The notes beneath the pieces are model-generated. The model made no database searches. It saw nothing but the letters and a program-made list of their open reading frames with translations, and was not told the DNA's origin. 35,870 nt of DNA from Nostocales cyanobacterium (GTDB taxonomy: Bacteria > Cyanobacteriota > Cyanobacteriia > Cyanobacteriales > Nostocaceae), in assembly GCA_004292695.1 (NCBI GenBank), contig RDXV01000033.1, positions 1 to 35,870 of the forward strand. The letters are read 5' to 3'. Position 1 is the stretch's first letter; the number at the start of each line of letters is the position of its first letter. Shown piece after piece: positions 1-8,044 of the stretch. The translations under genes and the position numbers were made by a program.

Positions 1-105
1 TGTCAACTGTCAACTGTCAACTGTCAACTGTCAACTGTCACCTGTCACCTGTCACCTGTCACCTGTCACCTGTCAACTGTCAACTGTCAACTGTCACCTG
101 TCAAC
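1..105. repeat. Heptamer tandem repeat array (STRR)
   Basis: Fifteen perfect 7-bp units, TGTCAAC or TGTCACC, run from the window edge; the array probably continues to the left. The two unit types fall in blocks: five AAC, five ACC, three AAC, one ACC, one AAC. The array stops three bases before the stop codon of the minus-strand HAD gene. This is the short tandemly repeated repetitive (STRR) class typical of filamentous cyanobacteria. Confidence 0.95.
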
Positions 106-107
106 TG

Positions 108-959
108 TTAAAGTAGAAATTTTTCTATGGCGATCGCCACTCCATGATCTTCTACACTGGATGTTACCCAGTTTGCTATTGCTTTGACTGGTTCTGGTGC
201 GCTTCCCATTGCTACACCTATTCCTGCATATTCCAACATTTCTACATCATTGAAGTTATCCCCAATAGTCATTACCTGAGAACTTTCTATTCCTAACATT
301 TCTTCTGCAAGGTAACGAACAGCAGTACCTTTATTAACAAAGGGATTGGCTACTTCTAGGAATGTGGCGACGGATGTTGTCATGTATAATTCTGAGGGTG
401 TATATTGCAACTTTAATTCACCCATCATGTTTTTGATTAATTCTACATCGTTACATAAGGCTAAAACTTTAGTAGGAATTTTATCAGTTAATACTTGTCG
501 TAAATCACCTACAGGAATAGCGTTAATACCACAACGTTCTGCATAACCAGCGGTATCTGTTGTAATTTCCCGGACGTAAAGTTGATCATTAATATAGAAA
601 TGGACTGATAAAAGCGATCGCCATTGTGGTTGTTCAAAGTAATCTAGTAGTTGATAAGCTATTGCTGGAGAAACCGTCAAATGACGATGGATCTTAGCCG
701 TATTTGGATCTTGAATCCATGCTCCTTGATAAGCTACCAATGGTAAATTAGAGTTTATCTCCTGATGAAACCGTAAAGCTGAACAATACATTCTCCCTGT
801 GGCGATCGCAACGTGAATACCTTGAGATTGGACTGCATTAATAGCTGCTTTGACGGTTGCACTTATTTGATTATCATGTCCAGCAATTGTACCATCTATA
901 TCTAGTACCAGTAGCTTAATATCTTTTCTATTTTCCGCCTGATTATTGATAGATGTCAT
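108..959 (-). CDS. Cof-type HAD-IIB family hydrolase (sugar/nucleotide phosphatase-like)
   Basis: The 283-aa product carries the haloacid dehalogenase signature. Motif I is LVLDIDGTIAG, with nucleophile D20 and acid/base D22. ATGR follows at about residue 54 (motif II), PTKVLAL holds the likely motif III lysine, and GDNFND near residue 233 is the metal-binding motif IV. Length and order fit the Cof/YidA subfamily with a C2 cap, cytosolic enzymes that dephosphorylate sugar phosphates, flavin precursors or similar small molecules; the substrate cannot be read from sequence. No strong Shine-Dalgarno precedes the ATG. The stop codon abuts the heptamer array, and three HIP1 octamers (130, 614, 802) lie inside the gene, which suggests a long-resident chromosomal gene. 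Confidence 0.93.
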   Translation of the reverse strand: MTSINNQAENRKDIKLLVLDIDGTIAGHDNQISATVKAAINAVQSQGIHVAIATGRMYCSALRFHQEINSNLPLVAYQGAWIQDPNTAKIHRHLTVSPAIAYQLLDYFEQPQWRSLLSVHFYINDQLYVREITTDTAGYAERCGINAIPVGDLRQVLTDKIPTKVLALCNDVELIKNMMGELKLQYTPSELYMTTSVATFLEVANPFVNKGTAVRYLAEEMLGIESSQVMTIGDNFNDVEMLEYAGIGVAMGSAPEPVKAIANWVTSSVEDHGVAIAIEKFLL

Positions 960-1345
960 AAATCCGGTAAGGTAAATACTTGGTTAATATTCTTGAATAA
1001 TGTAATTTAAAGCACATTAATAACTAAACAAGTGGAGATGTATTTTTTTGCTCTACACAAGAAAAATATAATCCCATATACTCATCAAGATACTTTTTTC
1101 CTTAAACGCCAATGAAACAACCGAGGTTAAACAATCATACCCTGATTAGGCAGAATTTACTAACGTTAGACTATTGTAAAGACTCTGTAAATTCGTGATC
1201 CCAGTGTAGACACTGAGGTGTGAATGGAAGTATAAATAGATTGCTAGGGTAAAATTATTGAAGTTCACTCAGTTTTGAATACAAGGTGTTGAACACAAGT
1301 GCAACCATTACTAAAAGCCCCATTAAATTATAAAAAGGAAAAATC
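960..1345. other. Divergent intergenic region, 386 bp
   Basis: This AT-rich spacer lies between the divergent HAD and PEP-CTERM genes and must hold both promoters. A perfect hairpin, CAGTGT-AG-ACACTG, lies at 1202-1215 and a short palindrome TAACGTTA at 1161-1168; either could be a regulator site, but nothing identifies the protein. No credible ORF was seen. Confidence 0.5.
1335..1339 (+). promoter_or_regulatory. Ribosome binding site AAGGA
   Basis: AAGGA sits six bases before the ATG at 1346 and supports that start for the PEP-CTERM gene. Confidence 0.6.
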
Positions 1346-2134
1346 ATGAAGACTCAAAAATTACTTATATCTGCCAGTGTAGCTTTAGGTTCATTGCTAT
1401 GTATGACCACTACCGCTAAAGCTGCTAACTTTACTACAAACTATACCCCAAATAACCCTGATCCTAAAGCAGACATTTGGCTACAGTCTATTACACAAAA
1501 TGGTCAGACATTTGGTAACTTTTCTTTAGTTGAAAGTGCTATTCTCAGATCAAGTCAAGTTAGATTAGGACCTGCAAGTACAGATAGAGGTGATAACGCT
1601 TCTTCTCCTTACGCTCCCAATGAAACACCGACAAATCAGCAAATTGCGGCATTTTTGGGTAATAGAAACTTAAACAACATCATTGATACTGAAGATGATG
1701 ATTCTTTCAATCTGGATATCTTCTTTGATAGAAATATTAGAGCAGACAATACAGGATTAGATAACCTTTTCTTCTGGGAACGGGGTAAAAATAGTGACTT
1801 ACGAATTCAAGCGCTAGATGGTGCTGGTAATTTAATTGGTAATGCTTTAACATTATTCCGAGCAAACCAAGGAAACGGGGGATACAGTATTGATACTACA
1901 GAGATTGGTGGGTCTCAAGCTGTGGGTACTTGGGGTGTAACATTAGGACAATTAGGAGTAACCGAATTAAAAGGTTTGAAATTAACATCTAATGCTAGTT
2001 TCAGCGGTCCTGATTTTAAAGTGGTAGCGAGAACAACCCCAGAACCAGGAGTGATCTTAGGTTTAGGTACAGTAGCAACTTTAGCATTCTTCAGTCGTCG
2101 TGGCAAAAAAGCAGCTTTAAATTCTGCTAATTAA
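1346..2134 (+). CDS. PEP-CTERM exosortase-dependent surface protein (XDP2-like)
   Basis: The 262-aa protein has a signal peptide (residues 1-26, cleavage likely after AKA) and a C-terminal PEP-CTERM sorting tail: PEP at about residue 233, a hydrophobic helix, then SRRGKK. Exosortase is expected to cut at the PEP motif during export to the cell surface or extracellular matrix. The body contains NNIIDTEDDDSFNLDIFF, a polar, Asn/Asp-rich, beta-type sequence without catalytic motifs. From memory it resembles the cyanobacterial exosortase-dependent protein family XDP2; that family name is less certain than the sorting class. The start is backed by AAGGA six bases upstream. The gene is convergent with a second PEP-CTERM gene and has a terminator-like hairpin about 150 bp downstream. 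Confidence 0.88.
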   Translation: MKTQKLLISASVALGSLLCMTTTAKAANFTTNYTPNNPDPKADIWLQSITQNGQTFGNFSLVESAILRSSQVRLGPASTDRGDNASSPYAPNETPTNQQIAAFLGNRNLNNIIDTEDDDSFNLDIFFDRNIRADNTGLDNLFFWERGKNSDLRIQALDGAGNLIGNALTLFRANQGNGGYSIDTTEIGGSQAVGTWGVTLGQLGVTELKGLKLTSNASFSGPDFKVVARTTPEPGVILGLGTVATLAFFSRRGKKAALNSAN

Positions 2135-2285
2135 TGTTTTTGTGTTGGGAAGGATCAAATTAACCAACTTTCTTGTTTCAACTAGGCTAAAACATTAGCA
2201 TTTTCTGTTTCAAGAAAAATTAACGCATAATCACGTAAATAAAAACACGGTTACATAGCAGAATACGAAACTGCATATATTTTTT

Positions 2286-2334
2286 ACCCCTGTAGTCACC
2301 CTTGTAAGGAGGGACTATGGAGGGGTATTTTTTT
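2286..2334 (+). terminator. Intrinsic terminator for the upstream PEP-CTERM gene
   Basis: A branched stem pairs ACCCCT (2286-2291) with AGGGGT (2321-2326), with inner pairing TAGTC/GACTA and CCCT/AGGG, followed by ATTTTTTT. The T tract lies on the plus-strand side, so it serves the gene ending at 2134 rather than the convergent gene. Confidence 0.65.
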
Positions 2335-2426
2335 GTGCATTTTCATACAGGATTGATATAAGATCAACAGAATAAATATGTAAAAATAAGAGAGTGGCTA
2401 GAAAAACCACCCATCAATCAACAAAC

Positions 2427-3137
2427 TTATGACTTTGAGTCTTGAAATTGGCGTTTTTTGTTTTGTGACAACAAACCAAAACCAGCAACTAAACCAAAAC
2501 CTAAGAGAGTAGAGGGTTCGGGTACTTTAGTTGAGATAGGACTGTAATCGTATGTAACTGTCAGGTCTCCTTTAGCCAAAGTATTAATCTGAGAACTAAT
2601 GTTACCTGAACCTATAACATTAGATTGAGCTATAGCAGATAATAAAAAGTCCACGTTACCAGAACCAATAAATGGTTGTAGATTACTTACTAAATTCTTG
2701 GTATCTGATGTCGAAGCAGAAAGACCATTAATTGTCCTTCCAGAAGCTCCTGCATAGTCTGTTATGCCATCATATCTAGCAACTTGGTAGGCGTAAAGGT
2801 TACTGGGAGTAAGATTAAATAGAGTGTCAGAACCCAGAGTTAAATTAATGTCTGAGGATAGGTTAACGCCAACAGTGGCAGATCTGGAACTCCTGTTCTC
2901 AAAACGCGCACTTCCCTTGATATCTCCAGTCAAATCCAAGGTAACACTGTTCAGAGTACCGAGAGAAGGGTTAAATTTCTGAATGCTTAGTGTTTTAGTA
3001 AAATCTGTAGTATCAAAATCTCCAGAAGAAGCAGTATAGCTCAGAGAAGCTGCATTAGCAGTTCCAGCAGTTGTCATAATTCCAGCTATACCAGCTATAG
3101 TAGTTAGAGCAGCAGCAGTAAGAATTTGGGACTTCAT
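2427..3137 (-). CDS. PEP-CTERM protein with choice-of-anchor E-like domain
   Basis: The 236-aa product has a signal peptide (residues 1 to about 29, ending TANA) and a PEP-CTERM tail: VPEPSTLLGFGLVAGFGLL, then NKKR. It should be exported and processed by an exosortase. The body has FNPSLGTLNSVTLDL near residue 55, a pattern I associate with the choice-of-anchor E domain, a Ser/Thr/Asn-rich beta domain of unknown function seen in many anchored surface proteins. No catalytic residues are apparent. It converges on the other PEP-CTERM gene but the two bodies do not look alike, so this is not a simple duplication. The ATG has no clear Shine-Dalgarno. Confidence 0.87.
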   Translation of the reverse strand: MKSQILTAAALTTIAGIAGIMTTAGTANAASLSYTASSGDFDTTDFTKTLSIQKFNPSLGTLNSVTLDLTGDIKGSARFENRSSRSATVGVNLSSDINLTLGSDTLFNLTPSNLYAYQVARYDGITDYAGASGRTINGLSASTSDTKNLVSNLQPFIGSGNVDFLLSAIAQSNVIGSGNISSQINTLAKGDLTVTYDYSPISTKVPEPSTLLGFGLVAGFGLLSQNKKRQFQDSKS

Positions 3138-3473
3138 GATTAAATTATTATTTGTGTGAGGAAAACTTGGAGTTACAAGTAATTATCTAACCATGAAATA
3201 CATAGATTATGTCGAACATTTGATGAAGATTTGATAAATATTACAGGTAAAAAACAGGATTTTAACTATTTAGGACACACCATAAATTTAAATATAAATA
3301 ATTTAAATAAAAATACAGCAGAATTAAAGAGTCAGAAGTCAGGACTCAAACTAGCTTTGTGTATGGGTTTTAATTTTGATTCTGTACCTCATTGATCTGC
3401 AATCTGCTGTATTGATAATATTGATGAATTTTTGATTAAGCTAGAAAACAGAAACCATTAACAACATATAGTT
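3138..3473. other. Divergent intergenic region, 336 bp
   Basis: AT-rich spacer between the minus-strand PEP-CTERM gene and polA. It contains a small imperfect GAGTCAGAAGTCAGGACTC repeat near 3330 and must hold two promoters. I see no ORF, RNA gene or convincing promoter pair. Confidence 0.4.
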
Positions 3474-6446
3474 ATGAATACTGACATCAAAAATCATCCT
3501 ACGTTTATTCTCGTAGATGGTCATTCTTTAGCTTTTCGTTCCTACTTTGCTTTTGCTAAAAGTCGTGGTGGTGGTTTGCGTACAAAAGCAGGTATTCCCA
3601 CTAGCGTTTGTTTTGGGTTTATTAAATGCTTGTTGGAAGTAATGAAAAGTGAAGAACCACAAGCGATAGCAGTAGCATTTGATTTAGCCGCGCCTACGTT
3701 TCGTCATCAAGCAGATGATAATTATAAAGCGAATCGGGCAGAAACACCGGAAGATTTTATACCCGATATAGAAAACTTGAATGAATTATTAGCAGCGTTA
3801 AATATACCGATTATTACATCACCGGGTTATGAAGCAGATGATGTATTAGGAACAGTTGCAGAAAAAGCGTCTCAAGCTGGATATAAAGTTAAAATTTTAT
3901 CAGGAGATAGAGATTTATTCCAATTAATTGATCAAGAAAAAGGGATTACAGTTTTAAATTTTAGTCCCGAAGCATTAAAACGTTCAAATAATAGCATTTC
4001 TGAATTTAAAGCAGAACAAGTTAAAGAAAAATTAGGAGTTTTACCTACCCAAATTGTAGATTATAAAGCATTATGTGGTGATACCTCTGATAATATTCCT
4101 GGAGTTAAAGGAATTGGGGAAAAAACCGCAGTCAAATTATTGAATACATATCAAACTTTAGAAGAAATATATCAAAAAATAGATGAAATTACAGGTGCAA
4201 CCCAGAAAAAATTGATTGCTGGTAAAGAAGATGCTCTTCATTCTCAATATTTAGCAAAAATAGTAGTAGATGCACCCTTAGAAATAAATTTAGAAGATTG
4301 TCATTTAACGGGTTTTGATAATGAAAATTTAATTCCTATTTTAGAGAAATTAGAATTTAACAAATTTTTAGAACAAATCAACGAACTACAAGCAAAATTT
4401 GGTGGTACAGTTCAAGAATTGCCAACTTCAGAATTTCAAACTTCAGAATTTCAAACTTCAGAATTTCAAAGTAACAATATTGAATCTTCAGAAGATGATG
4501 ATATATGGTTTTTCAGTGCAGAAGATACAGCAAAAGCAGAAAAATTAGACTCTGGAAACATTCAAATTCAGATTATTGACACAGAAGAAAAATTACAAGA
4601 ATTAGTTAGCATTTTATTAAAATGTACAAATCCTGAAAAACCCGTTGCTTGGGATACAGAAACCACCGATTTAGATCCGAGAAATGCAGCATTGGTAGGA
4701 ATTGGATGTTGTTGGGGAATAGGAGAAAATGAAACTGCTTATATTCCTGTTGGACATAAAAACGGCAATAATTTAAAATTAGAATTTGTATTATCAACAC
4801 TGAAAGAAATTTTAGAAAGTGCAGATTATCCCAAAACATTTCAAAATGCGAAATTTGATAGATTGATTTTTCAGAACCAAGGAATTAACTTAGCGGGTGT
4901 AGTATTTGATCCCATGTTAGCAAGTTATTTGTTAAATCCTGATAACACCCACAATTTAAGTGATTTATCCTTGCGATATTTGGGTTTACAACTAACAGAA
5001 TATGATCAAATAGTTCCCAAAACTGGAAAAAAACAACCACAAAAAAACATCTCTGATATTAGCATTCATACAGTAGCTTATTATTGTGGTAATCAGGTTT
5101 ATGCTACCTTTCAGTTAGTGGATAAATTAAGGGAAGAATTACAACAAATTCCTGCATTAAATAAGTTACTGTTAGAAGTTGAACAACCCCTAGAAACAGT
5201 TTTAGCAGAAATGGAATATACAGGGGTAAGAATTAACTCAGATTATTTACAAGAATTATCCCAGCAATTAGAATCAGATTTAGCAGAATTAGAAACCAAA
5301 GCTACAGAAATTGCAGGAGAAAAATTTAACTTAGGTTCTCCTAAACAATTGAGTTATATTTTATTTGAAAAACTGGGTTTAAGTACCAAATATTCCCGGA
5401 AAATTCAAACAGGTTATTCTACTGATGCTGCGACTTTAGAAAAACTGCAAGAAGTGGATGAGACTGGGTTTGTAGATTTAATTATTGAAAACCGGACTTT
5501 ATCAAAATTAAAATCAACTTATGTAGACGCTTTACCAGCGTTAGTACATCCGAAAACCCAGAGAATTCATACTCATTTTAACCAAACTGCAACCGCTACA
5601 GGTAGGTTATCTTCTTCTAATCCAAATTTACAAAATATCCCCATTCGTACCGCTTTTAGTAAACAAATTAGAAAAGCGTTTTTACCTAAGTCTGGTTGGT
5701 TAATGGTTGCTGCTGACTATTCCCAAATTGAATTAAGAATTTTAGCACATTTGAGTCAAGAACCTGTATTAATTCAAGCATATCAAAATAATGAAGATAT
5801 TCATACTGTGACTGCAAAGTTAGTGTTTGAAAAAGAAGAAGTGACATCAGAGGAAAGAAGATTTGCAAAAACTATTAATTTTGGTGTTATTTATGGGATG
5901 GGTTCGTTAAAGTTTTCTCGTTCTACGGGAGTTGATAAAAATACTGCAAATGAATTTATTAAAAAGTTCAACCAAAGATATCCTTTAGTTTTTGCATATT
6001 TGGAAAGTGTGAAAAAACAAGCTATTTTCCAAGGTTATGTAGAGACAATTTTGGGAAGAAGACGTTATTTTGAGTTTACGAGTAGGAGTTTACAGGAGTT
6101 ACAAGGTAAAAGTTTAGAAGAAATTGATTTGAGTAAGTTAAAAAATTTGGGTGCGTATGATGCGGGTTTATTACGTTCTGCTGCAAATGCACCAATTCAA
6201 GGTTCAAGTGCGGATATTATTAAAATTGCAATGGTGCAGTTACATGAGGTTTTAAATAAATATCAGGAAAAATATAAAGCACGTTTGTTATTGCAAGTTC
6301 ATGATGAATTAGTTTTTGAAGTTCCTTATGAAGAATGGGAAGAATTACAAATAGAAATTAAGTCAAAAATGGAAAATGCTGTAAGTTTAAGTGTTCCTTT
6401 GGTTGTTGATGTGCGTGCGGGTGAAAATTGGATGGAAACAAAATAG
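3474..6446 (+). CDS. polA: DNA polymerase I
   Basis: The 990-aa enzyme fills gaps in replication and repair. The N-terminal third is the 5'-3' exonuclease (FLAP) domain (VDGHSLAFRSYFAF; GYEADD; CGDTSDNIPGVKGIG with a helix-hairpin-helix). A linker at about residues 305-350 holds three TSEFQ repeats. The 3'-5' exonuclease-like domain (about 365-560) keeps D394 and E396 (WDTETTD) and D462 (NAKFD), but the third motif reads YYCGNQ, placing Gln541 where E. coli Pol I has Asp501. The polymerase domain has motif A DYSQIELRIL (D748), motif B RRFAKTINFGVIYG and motif C QVHDELVF (D944), all intact. Start ATG fits the family N terminus. Convergent with a Uma2 gene. Confidence 0.97.
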   Translation: MNTDIKNHPTFILVDGHSLAFRSYFAFAKSRGGGLRTKAGIPTSVCFGFIKCLLEVMKSEEPQAIAVAFDLAAPTFRHQADDNYKANRAETPEDFIPDIENLNELLAALNIPIITSPGYEADDVLGTVAEKASQAGYKVKILSGDRDLFQLIDQEKGITVLNFSPEALKRSNNSISEFKAEQVKEKLGVLPTQIVDYKALCGDTSDNIPGVKGIGEKTAVKLLNTYQTLEEIYQKIDEITGATQKKLIAGKEDALHSQYLAKIVVDAPLEINLEDCHLTGFDNENLIPILEKLEFNKFLEQINELQAKFGGTVQELPTSEFQTSEFQTSEFQSNNIESSEDDDIWFFSAEDTAKAEKLDSGNIQIQIIDTEEKLQELVSILLKCTNPEKPVAWDTETTDLDPRNAALVGIGCCWGIGENETAYIPVGHKNGNNLKLEFVLSTLKEILESADYPKTFQNAKFDRLIFQNQGINLAGVVFDPMLASYLLNPDNTHNLSDLSLRYLGLQLTEYDQIVPKTGKKQPQKNISDISIHTVAYYCGNQVYATFQLVDKLREELQQIPALNKLLLEVEQPLETVLAEMEYTGVRINSDYLQELSQQLESDLAELETKATEIAGEKFNLGSPKQLSYILFEKLGLSTKYSRKIQTGYSTDAATLEKLQEVDETGFVDLIIENRTLSKLKSTYVDALPALVHPKTQRIHTHFNQTATATGRLSSSNPNLQNIPIRTAFSKQIRKAFLPKSGWLMVAADYSQIELRILAHLSQEPVLIQAYQNNEDIHTVTAKLVFEKEEVTSEERRFAKTINFGVIYGMGSLKFSRSTGVDKNTANEFIKKFNQRYPLVFAYLESVKKQAIFQGYVETILGRRRYFEFTSRSLQELQGKSLEEIDLSKLKNLGAYDAGLLRSAANAPIQGSSADIIKIAMVQLHEVLNKYQEKYKARLLLQVHDELVFEVPYEEWEELQIEIKSKMENAVSLSVPLVVDVRAGENWMETK
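4425..4469 (+). repeat. Three 15-bp direct repeats inside polA
   Basis: ACTTCAGAATTTCAA occurs three times in perfect tandem, in frame, encoding TSEFQ three times in the linker between the 5'-3' exonuclease and the 3'-5' exonuclease-like domain. Length change in units of 15 bp would keep the frame. Confidence 0.9.
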
Positions 6447-6460
6447 ATTTTTAGATTGTT

Positions 6461-6522
6461 AGATCCCTGATTTCTTTTATCAATTTATTATTAAATCAGA
6501 TGATAGGAGACTTTAGGGATCT
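6461..6522. terminator. Inverted repeat between convergent genes, possible bidirectional terminator
   Basis: AGATCCCT (6461-6468) pairs perfectly with AGGGATCT (6515-6522), and TGATTT can pair with AAATCA inside. It sits between the polA stop and the Uma2 stop. It lacks a strong T run on either side, so termination is inferred from position. Confidence 0.4.
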
Positions 6523-6524
6523 TG

Positions 6525-7094
6525 CTATAATTTAAAAATCTGTTTTGCTTGTAAATTCAAGTTAGGAAATTGATGAGAAACAATTAAATTATCTCCCACA
6601 AAAACACCTACTTCATGATAAATTTTATCAACTAATTCTAAGACTAAAATACTTTGATTTTCAGGATCAATGATCCAATATTCAGGAATTTCACAATCTT
6701 GATATTGTAAGCGTTTAGCAATAAAATCTCTATTTCTTTGTAATTCACCTGGACTGACAACTTCTATCACTAGCAAAGGTGGTAACATTGATAAACGGAT
6801 AGTATTCCGATTTGCTAATAATTTAATGTGTTCTTCTGCAAGAATAGTTAAATCAGGAAAGCGGTTTCTAGGTTCTCCCCTCACCTCCAATTCTAAACCA
6901 TGTCCTCTAACTCTATCTACTCCAATTAATAATGCAAACAGTAGCAAAATATAATTAGCAATTTGTACATTAATTCCTGGTTTTATTGGTAGTTCTATTA
7001 ATTCCCCATTGTATAATTCATAGAGTTTATCACTGCCATCATTGTATGATAAATATTCCTCAAAACTAGCAAATCTCTGTTTAGTTTGTACCAT
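6525..7094 (-). CDS. Uma2 family endonuclease-like protein (DUF820)
   Basis: The 189-aa protein has the PD-(D/E)xK-like layout of Uma2 proteins: FPDLTIL supplies the Asp, LLVIEVVSPGE the Glu, then a Lys-bearing helix (FIAKRLQYQDCEIPEYWIID). Members are extremely abundant in cyanobacteria and are annotated as putative restriction-type endonucleases; actual substrate and role are mostly unproven. GGAG lies eight bases before the ATG, supporting the start. It is convergent with polA and precedes a dispersed repeat element on its upstream side. One of five Uma2 genes in this window, but its sequence is clearly divergent from the other four. Confidence 0.88.
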   Translation of the reverse strand: MVQTKQRFASFEEYLSYNDGSDKLYELYNGELIELPIKPGINVQIANYILLLFALLIGVDRVRGHGLELEVRGEPRNRFPDLTILAEEHIKLLANRNTIRLSMLPPLLVIEVVSPGELQRNRDFIAKRLQYQDCEIPEYWIIDPENQSILVLELVDKIYHEVGVFVGDNLIVSHQFPNLNLQAKQIFKL

Positions 7095-7176
7095 GACGAT
7101 TACTCCATGATCAGTGACAATCTAAATTTAACATTTTATGTAAAAAATAGGGATATTAATGGTTAATTTTAATTAT

Positions 7177-7318
7177 CTCGTTCCCAGTCTCAGACTGGGA
7201 ATGCTATTACAGAGGTTCTACCTCTTTTTTAATATCTTGTTTACATAAGGTAGAACCTTATATAATTCATTCCCATACAGAGTATGGGAACGAGAGATAC
7301 AGAGTATGGGAACGAGAG
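7177..7318. repeat. Dispersed three-hairpin intergenic element with duplicated end
   Basis: Outer ends CTCGTTCCC and GGGAACGAG are inverted copies. Three perfect hairpins follow one another: TTCCCAGTCT/AGACTGGGAA (7181-7201), GGTTCTACC/GGTAGAACC (7214-7257) and TTCCCATAC/GTATGGGAA (7270-7290). The right end, CAGAGTATGGGAACGAGAGAT, is tandemly duplicated so that a second copy ends near 7318. It resembles MITE-like repeats found in many cyanobacterial genomes; no ORF is present. Confidence 0.75.
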
Positions 7319-7324
7319 ATTTAA

Positions 7325-7906
7325 TTAGCCAAAATAATCAGGTTCATTTCCTTGTTTCCATTTAATATTACAACCAATACTAGGTTTTTGTTCTATTGTA
7401 ATTGGTTGATTATTTAAAACTGCGTCAATTGCTGCACGTAAATCTTTACCATTTACAGGTTGATTATTACTAGGACGACTATCGTCTAATTGTCCACGAT
7501 AAACTAGGTTTCTCTCACTATCAAATAGGAAAAAATCAGGGGTACAAGCGGCGGTATATGCTTTTGCTACCTCTTGGGTTTCATCATAACAGAGAGGAAA
7601 TTTAAAACCTAATTCTGTAGACATTTCTTTTAATGATTCTGGTGCATCAGCGGGATAATTTTGAGCATCATTAGCACTAATTCCCACAATACCTAAATCA
7701 CTGTTAAAGTAATCATTTCCTAAATTGGCTAGTTCCTGTTCGATATGTTTGACAAAAGGACAATGACGACAAATAAACATGATGAGTAATGCTTTTTTGT
7801 CTTTGAAAGTATCTAGAGATATTTGATTTCCAGATACTACTTCTGGTAGATGAAATGCTGGTGCTTTTGTGCCAATAGCCAACATTGTAGAAGCTGTTAA
7901 AACCAT
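7325..7906 (-). CDS. Thioredoxin-fold peroxiredoxin-like protein
   Basis: The 193-aa product has an AhpC/TSA-type thioredoxin fold: GTKAPAFHLPEV at the N terminus, then MFICRHCPFVKH with a CxxC (C-R-H-C) in the usual active-site loop, and later GISANDAQNYPADAPE and PDFFLFDSE typical of the PRX-like-1 group. It probably acts as a cytosolic thiol-disulfide or peroxide-reducing protein; the reductant is unknown. The open frame extends eight codons further to a TTG at 7930, but the ATG at 7904-7906 is preceded by GGGGG at a good distance and gives a family-like N terminus (MVLTASTMLAIG), so I chose it. Heptamer repeats lie just upstream. Confidence 0.9.
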   Translation of the reverse strand: MVLTASTMLAIGTKAPAFHLPEVVSGNQISLDTFKDKKALLIMFICRHCPFVKHIEQELANLGNDYFNSDLGIVGISANDAQNYPADAPESLKEMSTELGFKFPLCYDETQEVAKAYTAACTPDFFLFDSERNLVYRGQLDDSRPSNNQPVNGKDLRAAIDAVLNNQPITIEQKPSIGCNIKWKQGNEPDYFG

Positions 7907-7953
7907 AATTCCCCCGATCAGAACAACCAATAATATTAATAATAACTGACTAG

Positions 7954-8043
7954 CAGGGAACAGGGAACAGGGAACAGGGAACAGGTGACAGGTGACAGTA
8001 ATAACTGATAACTGATAACTGATAACTGATAACTGATAACTGA
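7954..8043. repeat. Compound heptamer repeat array
   Basis: Four CAGGGAA units, two CAGGTGA units and then about six AACTGAT units follow in succession. The array ends one base before the stop codon of the minus-strand kinase gene and lies upstream of the peroxiredoxin-like gene. The AACTGAT heptad recurs at 17077 (reverse complement) and 35773. Confidence 0.93.
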
Positions 8044-8044
8044 A

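Noticed and set aside
1-105. CRISPR array
   Set aside because: Seven-bp units in direct contact without spacers are STRRs, and no cas genes are present.
346-546. 66-codon plus-strand ORF inside the HAD gene
   Set aside because: It is antisense to a conserved catalytic gene and has no recognisable domain or ribosome site.
1915-2106. 63-codon minus-strand ORF opposite the first PEP-CTERM gene
   Set aside because: Shadow of the PEP-CTERM coding sequence; low-complexity proline/valine pattern from antisense reading.
7177-7318. tRNA or tmRNA from the three-hairpin structure
   Set aside because: The hairpins lack an anticodon loop, T-psi-C consensus and CCA-type acceptor end; the sequence is a dispersed repeat.
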